Shown here: piece by piece, positions 1 to 12,176 of the stretch
Position numbering within the stretch: position 1 is the stretch's first letter
Layout: each line of letters opens with the position of its first letter
Origin: Tuctoria greenei
Lineage: Eukaryota; Streptophyta; Magnoliopsida; Poales; Poaceae
Direction of reading: 5' to 3'
Length of the DNA stretch: 64,000 bases
Assembly: GCA_036927565.1 (NCBI GenBank)
Contig: JAYESD010000009.1
Location: 25,015,601 to 25,079,600, forward strand
The notes under the pieces: model-generated
What the model saw: only the letters and a program-made list of their open reading frames with translations
Database searches by the model: none
Told to the model about the DNA's origin: nothing
Program-made: the position numbers and the translations under genes

Positions 1-838
1 TATCATAACTACTTAAACTATAGTGGGGGTTTGTAGTGTTTATGATGACAGATTAAGAGAGATATGGCATAATCATAAAGACTACTCCTACCACATACAT
101 GGACTCCACAATCAAACAAGAAACGCTTCATCCATGTATATGAATAAAAGAAGACTAAAAATAATATCTTTATTATGCATAAAGTCACAAATATAAGAAA
201 AGATACATGAGTCTTACCTTTCCCAATTTGGACTTGGGACTAGAGGCTCTCCTTCCTTTAGTTTAACTCCACTGAGGACTAAGAGAACTGTGTAAACAAT
301 AGAATGATGCTCAAGCGGTGTGTGTTGAAGTGAGGAGTGAGGGGTCCTATTTATAGGTGGAGAAGGGTCGGTTCCCGCCACCAAAAGCGTGCAAATCAGT
401 CACCACTGACTTCTTCAAGCCGGGAGGAGCCAACATGTGGCGATTGACTGAGTTTGGCATCAGGACCAAGTCAGCCGACTAGGGGGTCGGCCGACCTGGT
501 CTTTGCACCGTTTCGCATGTGCTTTCTCCAGGTCACTGCCAGGTGAGTCCCATCCCTTGATATGGGTGCTACACCATTGGATGACCTCAAATACTTTTGT
601 TTGTGGGCCATTGATCCATGTGGTGCCACATGTCGGCACTTGATTGGCTAGGATAATATTTTATAGGATCCATTCCCTTGTTTCACTTCAATTTTGTATA
701 AAATATCTGCTTGCACCAATTTCTCCAAGTACAAGTGGAATAGGTTAAATAGAAAGGTGTTATGTGCAAGAAATTATATTTCCTTCACATATTTGAGTTA
801 TATTGACAGGTGAAAGTGGTATATAACAGCCGTCAACA
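1..838 (-). mobile_element. Athila-like element A, left (3') LTR, truncated by window
   Basis: This stretch repeats the end of the right LTR: base 1 corresponds to base 6475, and both copies end in CGTCAACA (838 and 7298). The first ~650 bp of this LTR lie outside the window. Many substitutions and small indels separate the copies (838 against 824 bp), so this is not a recent insertion. The minus-strand orientation is inferred from the polypurine tract beside this copy and the primer-site-like sequence beside the other one. Confidence 0.85.
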
Positions 839-839
839 A

Positions 840-856
840 ACTCCCCCAAGCTTATC
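840..856 (-). promoter_or_regulatory. Polypurine tract of element A
   Basis: Read on the minus strand this is a G-rich purine run (GGGGGAG core) directly next to the LTR end at 838. That is the usual place for the plus-strand primer of an LTR retrotransposon. The same arrangement is seen in element C at 40148-40160. Confidence 0.65.
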
Positions 857-1418
857 CTTTGCTCATCCCGAGAAAAGTCAAGACTTTAGGTTGATGATCA
901 AGAGTTGCTACAATTCTACTTTTCAAAAGTACCATGTGCACAACAAAATACTCTACCTAGTATTGCAAAAATTGGCATGGTACTTCACCCATCCTAAGTC
1001 ATTATGGGGTTTATGCCTTCTCCTATTCATGGGTGGTTGAAAGATAGAACAGCAAATGGAGCACACATACCCTAGAGATCAAGTTCCACTCAAATTCCGG
1101 AGATCTCAATTTAGATTTTAAGTATCTCAAATTAATTCTCTCACTAACTCCTTTTTGTGTAGTGGAAATATTTCCTCACCAAGACATTTTGCCTATACTC
1201 ATCCTACCACTAAATAAGGCTTGTGTGTGGAGCTTGTAGGGAATATAGTAGGCATATTTGCAACACATAATATTGCTAAGTCAGAAAAGCAAGCCTTCGG
1301 AGAAATCAATTCAAAACTATTTGATTCAAGACTTGTGCATTTGTGATGGAATGGAGTGGATGTGGATATTTGAGATGACTCCTTTTTTAGTGGAATCTCT
1401 CTATTTTGCAGGGATGAA

Positions 1419-1496
1419 ACATGGCTACTTTTCTTTTTTTTTCTCATGCTTATGATGTAAGCATGCATTTTCTTTTTCTTTTTATTGTAGCCATGT
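1419..1496. other. Long-arm hairpin with nested hairpin in element A
   Basis: Perfect 10-bp inverted arms (1419-1428 and 1487-1496, ACATGGCTAC and its complement) enclose pyrimidine tracts and a second hairpin with 8-bp arms (1445-1452 and 1458-1465). A similar arm pair around pyrimidine tracts is present in element C near 40703-40798. Confidence 0.6.
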
Positions 1497-2415
1497 CTTC
1501 TGATCCCTTTTTATGCAATAAACTAGGAGAGGGTACTAAGCATGAAGGGTATGAAGTTTCTCTTTTTATTGTGGAATGATGGTATGATGGAATTTTAATT
1601 ACTTCTAGTGTAGAAGTATAGCATGTGCAAGTGAAGTCTTGAATTCAAAAAGTAATGAAGGAAATCTCACATAGGTCTATATTAGATTGACAAAGCTCAA
1701 TGTGAAGACAAATAGCATATGCATAAGATCTATCAATGTAATGTATCATATAGCTTTGGTAGGTATTTCCAATCAAATGATAGTAACTTAAATCTTTTTA
1801 GAATTTCTCCGGAAATCTAAGTTTTACTTTCAAACTAGGAATAGCATCCCTATCACTATATCATATCTCACAACAACTTAGAATTGGATTAAGCTTTTGC
1901 TACCCACAATTTCTAAGTCAAGGCAAAAGTAATTCTAGCCAATGAAATCAATATTTTGAGAGTAGTAAGTTGTAAACTAGGGACTTAAGAAAATTAAAAT
2001 AGAGCAACTATTCATCATTTCATCTATGTGAATTCCAAACCATTTTTACCACACATCTTTTGTTTTATTTTGAAAGCAAATCTACTCTACTTATTTTTAA
2101 GTTTTTTTATATGCAAGGTGAATGATGGGCGAATGGAAAATAAATATACAAGGGGTGTGATATACGTTACCTCAAGTGGGGATCCTCCCCCAAGCTTGTT
2201 CTATTTCAAGGTCTGAGATAGAGGTTGAAACCCTAACGACGGATGTAGGCCATGAGGTTGGCCTAACCTTGTTGCAGCATGGCTTTGGCATTGGAGGGTT
2301 GAGTGTTGATGTTGGATTGCCTTCCATGAGTTTCATGAGTGTGGTCGAGGAGAGTGTTGTCGATGTCACTCATCCACACTTCAAGGTTTCTATAGATTGG
2401 ATGTATCTTGTTGTT

Positions 2416-2860
2416 CCTTGGCTAAGGTAATGATATCCTTTAGCTACAAAGGAATGACGTGCACCCAACATGGTTGAGTGTGTTCCGTCATCCTTTGTCT
2501 AAGGTGTATGCCATAAAGGAATAACATGTACCTCTCATGCATTCGGTGTGATCTGGCATTCCTTGGTTAAGGTAATGATAACCTTTAGCCACAAAGGAGT
2601 GACATGTACCCGACATGTGTTGAGTACGATCCGTTATTCCTTGGCTAAGGTACGACATACCCATAACCACAAAGAGATGACGTGCACTCAACATGGGTTG
2701 AGTGTGATATGTTGCTCCTCGGCAAAGGTAAACCTTCTAGCCACATAGGAACAACTTGCACCTAGTATACATTGGATGTGATCTTTGTCATTCCTTGGTT
2801 AAAGTACATCATACATTTTAGCCACAAAGGAACAACTTACACCTAATGATGGTGGCAATT
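2416..2860. repeat. 76-bp tandem repeat, six imperfect units
   Basis: Units begin near 2416, 2492, 2561, 2639, 2717 and 2793 with CCTTGG(C/T)TAAGG or a variant, giving spacings of 76, 69, 78, 78 and 76 bp. Each unit also carries TTTAGCCACAAAGGA-like and CATGT-like blocks. The units are clearly diverged, so the array is old. No coding function is apparent. Confidence 0.8.
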
Positions 2861-4754
2861 CCCTTGAGCTTGAATGAGTGCTTAGAATAGTTGATAGCAT
2901 AATGATTTCACATATTCGTAGCAGCCCATTGGTTGCTCATGGAGGGTTCCATGTCAAATCTCCGGCATCATATATTTATGGTTGACCTTCGGGCTTAATT
3001 TCCAATAGGTAGTAACCATTAATTTACTCCTTGACCAATATATGTTGAAATGGAATCCTCTTAGGATTTCCAACAATCGGATCTTTGAATGCATGTATAG
3101 TAGTATTTCTCCTGCAAACTTCCCATCTATGATAGGAAGGGATGGTTAGCTCCCGATACTTTTACAAATGAATTTACGGGTTAGGTAACCGAATCTTCAT
3201 TTCTACGTACGGGGAAGAGCAAAATCAAAGATGCATTGTGTCCAATTTCAAGTGTATCTATGAACAATGTATTATTCATTGATAAGAGTGGAGCTTTATG
3301 GATAAATCAAGTTGAACATTTTCTAAATCTCCTACTCATAGGAATGCAAGTGATATAAATACACTATATGGATCCCTTCATCTTGTAAAATTTCTAACCA
3401 TCATAGTTTTTTTACTAGAGCAAATATTTATCCTTTGGATCATGGCAAACAAGATTTTTAATTTTATCCTCCTGAACATTTTTAATTTCTTGCCTAGGAA
3501 TTTGAAATTTAGTGATCCATTCATGAATGAGATTCAAATCAAAACTATGGACATCACTATTCCTGGGTTGCTACATACTAGTTCAACCATTAAGTCATTC
3601 CATAAGCATTACCTAGGCAGAAAATGTCAAAGTCCATTTTAGCAATGCTTATGAAATTCTAGGTACTTGTCAACACTTACTCTCGTGAGGATGCATAAGA
3701 ATTGAATGATGAGAAGGTGTAAACCTTCCTTACCAATGTAAGCAAAAATCATTCAATCCTAATGCAATTTAAATGACGGAAAATTTGAAATTGTACCTCA
3801 ATTGAAGAGTAGTCTTGGTTGAAGGTCGTTTTGTGAGAAACTCATGACCATGACGTTTGGTGTAGCCTTCATGTTCAATGTCTCCTGCCAAGTTGAGGTT
3901 GCCGTTGAATGAGCTTCATCTCGTTCCTCCATTGGAACACCATTTTGAGCATTCCTCCACCATAAACTCAAAATGAGATTGATGGAGGGATATGCGCTTG
4001 AGGGGGCCATGCAACCTCTTCACAGATTTTGTCCTGGCTGCAAAAATTCAAGAACAAACAGAACAATTCGAAAACGGGTTACGCTAGCTAAAAAGCATGT
4101 TGTACCCTTTGTCAAATTGTTTTGCCCAACTTGAAACAACTTGCAAATGCATTGAATGTTAAGGAAAATATTTTTGGGTTGAATTAGGAAGATGAATTCA
4201 AGTGGTTACGCCCAAGGTTCATATCCAAATAAATTTATTTACTAATTCAAATTTTAGTTTTATGATGGTTGGAAATTTTACTTTCCAACATGCAAGTGTG
4301 AAAATTCAAACATGCTAAATGCAAATGCAAAGATTGATGGAGAATTCAAATATGCAATTGGGAAATCAAATATGAGATAACAACCAATTAACCTATTGGC
4401 AAGGACTCACCAAATTTATGAAGTCCGATGAGTGGGACTTACCTCCACCCTGTTTAGTGCGATGATTTGTCGTCCAATCCCGGAGTTTAAGATGTGGACA
4501 ACTTCTCTTGATTGACATGCCAAATCTCCTTTGGCATGTTAGTTGGACATGTAGACCACATGATGACCCTAGCCTCTTCATTGTCTTGATGGAGGCTTGT
4601 TGATGTAGCGACAACTTCTTCCTCTTGAAGATATTCTCTTATGAGCATGATGAGGCTTGTACTTTCTTTTTAAGGTGCCACTTCGACCTTCTTGATCTTC
4701 CTTTGAGTTAACCCACACTTTGATCATGGATCAAAGACATCCTAGGGAATGATG

Positions 4755-4800
4755 ACATATGGACTCCACAATCAAACAAGAAATGCTTCATCCATAATGT
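4755..4800. repeat. Displaced fragment of element A LTR
   Basis: About 46 bp closely match LTR positions 94-139, including the block GGACTCCACAATCAAACAAG. It lies far inside the element, so a piece of LTR was copied into the interior. Confidence 0.7.
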
Positions 4801-5724
4801 CACATGCCTTAGGTTCCACGGGTTTGGTCGATGAGTAGGAATCCCAACAAGTGATTGTGGGACATATTGGATCTTGAATGCTCTTTAAGTTTCTTGTCCT
4901 TGGCCAAGAGCTTCATGTTGTCATGATTTATTGATTGGCCATGGACAAGATACTTCAATGTAGGCTAGTTGAATTTAAATCCCATGAAATCCTCATAGCC
5001 TTCTTGATTACAAGGGTGATATTGATTCCTCCCTTGACCTCCTTGTACGTAATAGCCATTGGAGTTGTGTTTGAAAGGAAGAATCCTTATGGGTCATAGG
5101 GAAATGATTCACAAATCATGTGAATATCCATGGCTTGGATAATTCCAAACACTTCTCCATTGACTTGATCTATCATGATACTTCAATGCGGGGTGTAGTT
5201 CCATAGATAGCATGTCCACCTTGCTAAGTGGTGTGCATGCCAAGCTAAGGGAACTAGTGCATTCTTCAATCCACCCCTTCGGTAGAGACCATATTCTCAT
5301 CCATGATGAATGAGAATAGGACTCCTTCAGCTCCAGCATGAATGTGGTCATGGATTGGTGAGACCAACCTATGACATGAGTGTTGGATGAAGAGCCAAAT
5401 ATCCACTTCTTGGTGGAGGCAAACCAAGAAGAACTCTTGGAGCCTCCCCCAAGCTCGGGGATGGATGACTTTGGCTCCTACTTGAAGCTGAAATTCTTTT
5501 GCGAAAGGAAATTGTGTTGCCTAGCTGACATTTGTTGAGGTATGCCTTGAATCACCTTGCACTGGAGTATTGGCGTCCTCGTTGGCCATCCCATGAAATG
5601 GGTTAGCCAACACTACCCTGTTTTCAAACAAAAGCAGAAAACAAACAAGGGTAATCCTGTCTAATAACTATTAGAACCTATAGCTTAATCAAAAGTGATA
5701 GCTATCATTCACTTACTTTGCCTT

Positions 5725-5816
5725 CCCCAGCAATGGCACCAGAAATGCTTGTTGACAGCTACTAAGAAACATTAACAAATCATCCCCACCAACAGCACCA
5801 GAAATGTTTGTTGACG
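5725..5816 (-). promoter_or_regulatory. Duplicated primer binding site of element A
   Basis: Two primer-site-like sequences (5725-5741 and 5784-5800) lie 59 bp apart. Each is followed after 8 bp by an LTR-type terminus TGTTGAC (5750 and 5809). On the minus strand both resemble the TGGCGCCGTTGCC type seen intact in element C, which matches the 3' end of tRNA-Asp as known for Athila elements. Both copies carry mismatches, so neither may still work. Confidence 0.65.
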
Positions 5817-7298
5817 TTTCTTACGTCACATATAAAAATATGCAAGCGCACGAAAACTATTGTGTACCATTTCACCCAAGAGTATTCCTAAGGGTATCGT
5901 ATCAATCCCAAAGGAAGGCAATGGAGTAAAGTAAACACTACTCTTATGATCAAGCTATGGGATACTAATCAATTATCAAGACAGGGGTAAGTTGATAATA
6001 TATGGGTAGTGTGACACAAACCTAAGTATTCTATTCTAAAGGTTAGATGGGTCCTAATGGAGATTAGACTAAGAGTTGGGGAGTTACTCCTACAATGCTT
6101 CTAATATACATATACATAGCCTAGGTTAGATACTAATGAGCATGTCAATAGTGAATACTTATGCTAAGTTTTTCAACATATTATGCAAGGGTTTACCCCT
6201 AGCGATACTAGGACGACTCCCGCCAAGAGCTTGTGGCATAGATGGACGTGGAGGATTACAAAAGACGGATATGGCTGTCACCACCTACTGCCTACCTCTT
6301 CAATCTGTGGGTCTACGAGACATCCAACGTTACTTAACTATCCTAGCACCATGCTAGCATATTAAGTAAATACCTTAAGAGTCATGACACAAGCCATCTT
6401 AACACAATGAATAACCTAAACTCCATTGAACCAATCTTGAGACATAGCATAAGTTATTCATATCAACATGATCATATCATAACTACTTAGACTATAGTGG
6501 GGATTTGTAGTGCTTATGATGATAGATTAAGAGTGATATGGTATAATCATAAAGACTACTCCTACCACATACATAGACTCCACAATCAACAAGAAACGCT
6601 TTATCCAAGTATATTAATAAAAAAAGACTAAAGATAATATATTTATTATGAATAAAGTCACAAATATAAGAAAAGATACATGAGCCATACCTTTCCCAAT
6701 TTGGACTTGGGACTAGAGGCTCTCTTCCCTATAGCCTAACTCCACTAAGGACTAAGAGAACTAGTGTATACAATATAATGATGCTGAAGTAATGTGTGTT
6801 GAAGTGAGGAGTGAGGGATCTTATTTAGAGGTGGAGAAGGGTCGGTTCCCGCCACTAAAAGTGCGCAAATCAGTCACCACTGACTTCTTCAAGCCGGCAG
6901 GAGCCAACACATGGTGATTGACCGAGTTTGACACCAGGACCAAGTCGACCGACCTGGTCTTTGCATCGTTTCGCGTGTGCTTTCTCCATGTCACTGCCAG
7001 GTGGGCCCCATCCCTTGATATTGGTGCTACATAATTGCATGGCCTCGGATACTTCTGTTTGTGGGCCATTTGATCCATGCGATACCACATGTTGGCACTT
7101 GATTGGCTAGGATGATATTTTATAGAATCCATTCCCTTGTTTCACTTCAATTTTGTATAAAATACCTGCATGCACCAATGTCTCCAAGTACAAGTGGAAA
7201 TAGGTTAAATAGAAAGGTAATGTGTGCAAGAAATGATATTTCCTTCACATGATTGAGTTATATTGACGGGTGAAATTGATATATAACAGTCGTCAACA
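5809..7298 (-). mobile_element. Athila-like element A, right (5') LTR, 1490 bp
   Basis: Starts TGTTGACG and ends CGTCAACA, a perfect short inverted repeat typical of LTR ends. From 6475 on it matches 1-838. The following bases AGGAA (7299-7303) would be one copy of the 5-bp target duplication; the partner lies outside the window. No LTR gene is visible. Confidence 0.85.
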
Positions 7299-8842
7299 AG
7301 GAACGAGACAAATAATCCCCGCATGAAGAAGTTTCAAGATCTCCTTCTTGACAACTTCACGCATCACATTATTTAACCATTGTTGAGGCTCCCGTGAGGG
7401 GGTACTCTCGTGGTCAATGGGAATGCGATGGGTGCAAAGAGCAGGGATAATGCCCTTAAGGTCTTGAAGTGAGTAGCCAAAGATTGTCCTATGCTTCTCT
7501 AGCATGGCTATGAGTTTGAGAGTTTCCTCATCTGAAAGCTTGTCACTTATGATGATAGGGGCTTCCAAGTCTCCATTTAGAAAAGCATAGTGTATGCCTG
7601 GAGGCAAGATTTTGACTTCAATTGGAGGTTTTGGTGTGGGCTCTTCCTTAGGTAAATCAAATGCCTTCTGAAGTTCATCCTCTTCTTAAATTAAATCTTC
7701 TTCTCCTTCAACTTTAGGAGGTTCTAAATATTGGAGAGTCTTAACCTCATAAACTGGCACATGTTGGAGGAGAGGTTTTGCGGAAGTGTTCTTGGAATGC
7801 AGAATGGGAATAGAATTAGTCTTCCCTCCAAGATTAGTGTTGAGATTTCCTTCTAGGGGAATTTACATGAGAACTCTCAATGGGTACCCCGATCATAATG
7901 TCAAAGTCACGAACTTTGAACACATGAAAATCAAGGAAAACCTCAACATTCTTATGTCTTACCGTCACATGTTGCAAAATCCCGTATGCTTTAAGAATAT
8001 TTCCAAATATATCTCAGAAGGATTTTTGTGTTTGTGCCACTGCCATGTCGACCAAAATGGCGAGAGCACAAGTATCAGGAATGATATTAGCTTCAACATA
8101 GAGATTATATAGGACTCGCATCATTGCTCCTCTAATGTGGCACAGAATGGTAGCCAATGGTTATGTCATCCAAAGGATTTTTGGTGAGTTCTCAACCTCT
8201 ACCATCCATTCTGAACTCAAAATAGAGGTCAACTCCTTGACAGTCTCTTGGAAGAATACTCCATCAGGCAGGTCAGGTGGATTTGAAGGCAACGATGGCT
8301 TCCTATGGTAACAGTACTTTGAGATATTTCCACAATCGTCAAAAATCTCTTCCTCGAAGTAGAACGGGAATTCCTAAGGTTGAGTTTCTTCATCCTTCGG
8401 AGGTTTAGGTTCGGCAGAGGATTCTACACACAAGGCAGACGATGGGTACGCTACAAGCTCTTCCTTGGCTATAGAGGTGTCCTCGATGCTAGACGTGGCT
8501 TCCTCCGGGGTGGATTCATTAAGCTCTATAATGAAGGAGGCATTTTCTATAAATCAATCTAGAAGCTCCTTCCCTTATTCCGTTGTCTTGTATAGGAAAG
8601 ATCCTCAACCGTAATGTCGAGGTATAGGACAAACTCTTTGTTAAGTCCCACAAAGAAATGTTGCAATAACAATGGATCGTGGGTTAACAAAATCTAGCCA
8701 GAAACTTGTGAAAGCAAAAATCTGTCCCTAGTTGCCTTATTGATTCCTTCTCCATCTGTTGGAATCTTAGTACTTCAATTCATAGGGAAACATTCGGGAT
8801 ATTGGAAATAAAGCAAGACATAAATTTTCTCGTAATTTTCGC
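7299..8842 (-). pseudogene. Athila-like element B, gag C-terminal to RT N-terminal region, decayed
   Basis: On the minus strand the best-preserved part (7607 down to 7299) encodes the linker that precedes reverse transcriptase in Athila-like gypsy proteins, with motifs such as FGYSLQDLKGI and REPQQWLNN, ending just after KLLHAGII. The equivalent segment of element C is 44370-45907, about the same length (1.54 kb). Several stops and frameshifts lie between 7700 and 8842. The reading is cut at 7299 by element A and at 8842 by the Tat element; upstream gag continues at 33844. Confidence 0.75.
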
Positions 8843-9684
8843 TGTCGGTACCCCGCGTACCAGACACCACTTGGAACTGCAAAGTGTGCAAAGGAACTCC
8901 ACCTATCTGAGTCAAGACCTCCGAAGGCCCCACGTGTCACTCGTAACCGGACATGCATCCCTCCTATGGTTAGTCCCAGTGCCGACACGTGTATCATAAA
9001 ACCGGAGCTACAATTCCAACATGGGAATGCTCCGGCTAGATACATGTGTGGCACCCCCGGACCTAACCCCCGACAGAGGGAAGCTCCGGTACCGACATGT
9101 GTACAATAGCACCGGACCTACTAGTCCAAGATGGCAAGATTCGGAGCTGCCACGCGTCCAACCGCCGGACCTTCAACCTCAACAGGCAGATTGGTGGACC
9201 TCCAATGGCTTGCACCTTCAAGGGACATTAAAAACTTCAAGACCTGATTAAGTGTCATTAATGCTATCTTAATGACACAAGATCGGATGACCCTTAATAC
9301 CAGTAATGCCACCATTAAGGGGCGTTACTACGCTATTAAGGGGAATAAAACACATTTAACTATGCATTAAGCATCAGTAACCGCCAGGGCCACAAGTCGG
9401 GTCAGGCTAATGATTTAATGGCCATCCCTTGTACTATAAAAGGACTGGCCGAGAGATACACAGAGAGACTTTTTTGTCCTCTCTCTGGCTCACGCTCTCC
9501 TACACCCAATACAACAACAACACACCCGTGGAGTAGGGTATTACGCTCAAGCGACCCGAACCACGTAAATCCTCGTGTCATGTCACCATCTTGTTCTGAA
9601 TCTCTGCGCGCCCTAACCGAACTAAGAAACTCCGCGGTCCACTAACCATAGTGCCGGGAGAATTCTCGGAATCAGACTGCGACA
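8843..9684 (+). repeat. 5' LTR of Tat-type element
   Basis: 842 bp, matched by 32992-33838. Many differences are C/T or G/A changes, as expected for long-methylated DNA. It contains a TATA box at 9435 and is followed directly by the primer binding site. Confidence 0.92.
9435..9441 (+). promoter_or_regulatory. TATA box of Tat-type LTR
   Basis: TATAAAA in the last third of the LTR, conserved in the other copy at 33584-33590. It would set the start of R and so of the genomic RNA. Confidence 0.6.
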
Positions 9685-9685
9685 G

Positions 9686-9703
9686 TTGGCGCGCCAGGTA
9701 GGG
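9686..9703 (+). promoter_or_regulatory. Primer binding site of Tat-type element
   Basis: TTGGCGCGCCAGGTAGGG starts 1-2 bases after the LTR end, where reverse transcription is primed by the 3' end of a tRNA. I cannot name the tRNA with certainty. Confidence 0.7.
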
Positions 9704-9722
9704 GAACGCCTGAGATTCAAAG

Positions 9723-11501
9723 ATGGTGAATTCTGTTGCTGGATCATCCAACGGTAACCACGCTGAGCGACCTACTGGAGGCAATCCCTCCAACATGCAG
9801 CAGCCAGCAGGTGTTGTGGCCCCAGCAGGAGTCATGCCACCGCTGCCACCGTCCGCTCCGGTGAATCAACCCGGACTTCGAGACGGGGCATCTGCGTTGA
9901 TCACTACATGGGCGAACAACAACCCGAACACGCGCTTAATGTTGCGCGTGCTCTTCTCCAATGTCCACCGCCTCTAGGAGCACCCTAGGGTGCGATGGAA
10001 TAGTGGAGAGATGATGTTGATCATCTGGTTGCAGCAGCAGCCGATCGCATCAGCAATCAAGGTCCTCCCTCCTCGGGGCGGGCCCCATCACAGCATCGGA
10101 CCTTGTCGTGTAGACTCGGTCCGCAAGCTTCACAACACAGAAGGCGTGTTGCGTCTCAACAGGCGATGTCGCTGCCTTTCGAGGCGCGACGTACTCACAC
10201 GATAACGAGGCTTTTCACTCATGACCTCCAGGCGGAGCTCGATCGTCGTTACCGACAACAGGACGGTCGCGTCCACATCGAGCGTGCTCGCGAGAGGCGA
10301 GAGGCTCGGGACAGTCGTGCTCCTGAGGGAGTAGGAGGAGGTTGTTCTGCCTTGGCCATGCACCTACTCATGGTCAGATGGCCGCAGAAGTTCCGGCCTC
10401 ACCTGCTGGAGAAATTTGACAGGACTGTCAATCCCGCTGAATTTCTTCAAATCTACTCCACCGTTATCCTTGCGGCTGGGGGAAATGAGTCCATGATGGC
10501 CAATTATTCTCCTGTGGCTTTGACTGGGACCGCCAGGTCTTGGTTCATGAGCCTACCGCCTGACTCCATCAATAGTTGGGCGGAGTTGTGCCAACAGTTC
10601 ACCGCCAATTTCGGGAGCTCATACACCCGACCAGGCACGGAACTGGATCTTTTTGCTGTCAAGCAAAAACGGGGGAGAGTCCTTGCGATCTTTCATCCAG
10701 AGGTTCTCCCAGGTACGAAATACCATTCCTTCTATCTCAAGCGCTTCTGTTATTGTAGCATTCAGACAGAGCGTTCGAGACAAGAAAATGCTGGAGAAGC
10801 TGGCGACCAAGGAAGTCACTAGCGTCATGGAACTCTTTAGCTTGGCAGACAAGTGTGCCAAGGCTGCGGAGGGTCGTGAAATGCACTCCCAACCACCTCC
10901 GGAGGCCAACAAAAAATCCTCCAAGAGTGAAGCCACTACCTTCGGGAGTGGCAAGAAGAAGAAAAAGTCCAACGACAAAAAGAAGTCGTCGCCCGACACA
11001 CCTACTGCCGCTGCTACCGCAGCTCCGGGTGGCCGGGGGCCACGGCCCGAGAAACGACCTCGATCATCGTCTGAAGATGGTGGCAGCTCCAAGATGTGGT
11101 GTCCCATACACAAGACGGACAGCCACAACCTGGAAAACTGCCGAGAGGTGCAGAACCTGGCCGAGCGCTACAACAAGCACCGAGAAGAAGCTCCTTTCCA
11201 TCAAAGGGAAGGAAAACAAAAAGTCGACGAAGCTCCGACTGAAGAGGAGTTAGGCTTTCAGGACCCCAAAAAGGTCTTGAAGGCTGTTTACACCTCCGTT
11301 GACGACGACTCCTACGTCTCTAACAACGAGTGTCGAAAGACCATGAACACCATCTTTGGTGGTTCGTGGGACATCACTTCCCGCCGTGTCCTCAAGATAA
11401 TGCGGCGGGACATGGCCTCTGTAACTCCCACCGCTAGGGCGGAGCCTCATCGAAAGAGGATGGACACTGCCATCACCTTCGATGCTTCGGACTGCCCTTG
11501 A
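9723..11501 (+). pseudogene. gag: Tat-type gag, frameshifted
   Basis: The ATG at 9723 opens a Q/P/G-rich gag N-terminus that ends at 9977. The capsid-like part is read from 10103 in another frame (motifs FRPHLLEKFDRTVNPAEF and TARSWFMSLPP, usual in Tat gag). A further 1-nt shift near 10650, at a run of A and G, passes to the frame used from 10653 to 11501. That part continues the capsid (LRSFIQRFSQVRN), then a Lys/Ser-rich stretch and a CPIHKTDSHNLENC zinc-knuckle-like motif. The TGA at 11499-11501 is in frame with the protease that follows, so gag and pol were probably one polyprotein. Not functional as it stands. Confidence 0.82.
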
Positions 11502-11504
11502 AAC

Positions 11505-11960
11505 ATGACCGGAGCTGGTCAACTTCCGCTCATGGTATCTCCGACCATCAATAACATCCAGCTCCACCACGTAATGGTGGACGGAGGTTCGGGGTTGAAC
11601 CTCATAAGCTTTGAAGCCTTCGTCAAGCTTCAGCTCCGACCTTCAGATCTTTGTCCCTCCCGACCTTTCTCAGGAGTAGGTCTGGGGGTCATAACTCCAC
11701 TCGGTGCCATTACTCTCCTGGTGACCTTCAGAACTCGGGAGAATTACAGGACTGAGAAGTTCGTCTTCGACGTGGCACAAATCAACTTACCATTCAACGC
11801 CATCTTGGGCAGGCCAGCTTTGTACAAATTCATGGCTGCTGCTCATTATGGCTACTTGGTGTTGAAGATGCCAACACCCTCAGGCATTCTCCGGATCCGC
11901 GGAGATCGCACCGTCGGAGTTACAGCTCTGGAAGAACTCCACGCGCATGCTACAGCGTAG
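11505..11960 (+). pseudogene. pol: Tat-type aspartic protease region of pol
   Basis: About 151 residues in the same frame as the last part of gag. The active-site motif is VDGGSGLN, a gypsy protease variant of D-S/T-G, followed by a hydrophobic beta-rich segment and the conserved NAILGRPAL. It would cut the polyprotein in the virus-like particle. The reading ends at a stop at 11958-11960. The link to reverse transcriptase (11961-12176) carries further stops. Confidence 0.82.
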
Positions 11961-12176
11961 AAGGAAGAATCCGGAAAGTAGCAAGCTCTGAAGCCCCCGA
12001 GCATTCGTCATCGAGGCTCAACCTCCGCACATTGTGTGCAACCAAGCGGCGACACCGACATTTCAGTCAAAGTCATCCAAATTGGTTCCGATGCTGCTCA
12101 GACCACTCGTATATCGGGAGGTCTGAACGACAAATAGGAACTCACGCTCATCACTTTCCTTCGAGCTAATGTCGAC

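Larger units (their letters stand above)
839..5808 (-). mobile_element. Interior of Athila-like element A, without pol
   Basis: About 5 kb between the LTRs. I find no reverse transcriptase, RNase H or integrase in any frame; every ORF is short and unrecognised. The part next to the left LTR resembles the 3' non-coding part of element C (40148-41789), so A looks like a non-autonomous derivative that depends on related elements for its enzymes. Minus-strand translation around 4950-5460 gives broken Q/G/N/S-rich stretches that could be decayed gag, but this is weak. The region also holds a hairpin (1419-1496), a 76-bp tandem repeat (2416-2860) and a stray LTR fragment (4755-4800). Confidence 0.6.

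Noticed and set aside
810..1040. 76-codon frame at the left LTR border as a gene
   Set aside because: It spans the LTR end and polypurine tract and has no homology or start context.
10619..11128. Minus-strand 169-codon frame over Tat gag
   Set aside because: Opposite to the Lys/Ser/Pro-rich gag segment with clear homology; composition explains the lack of stops.
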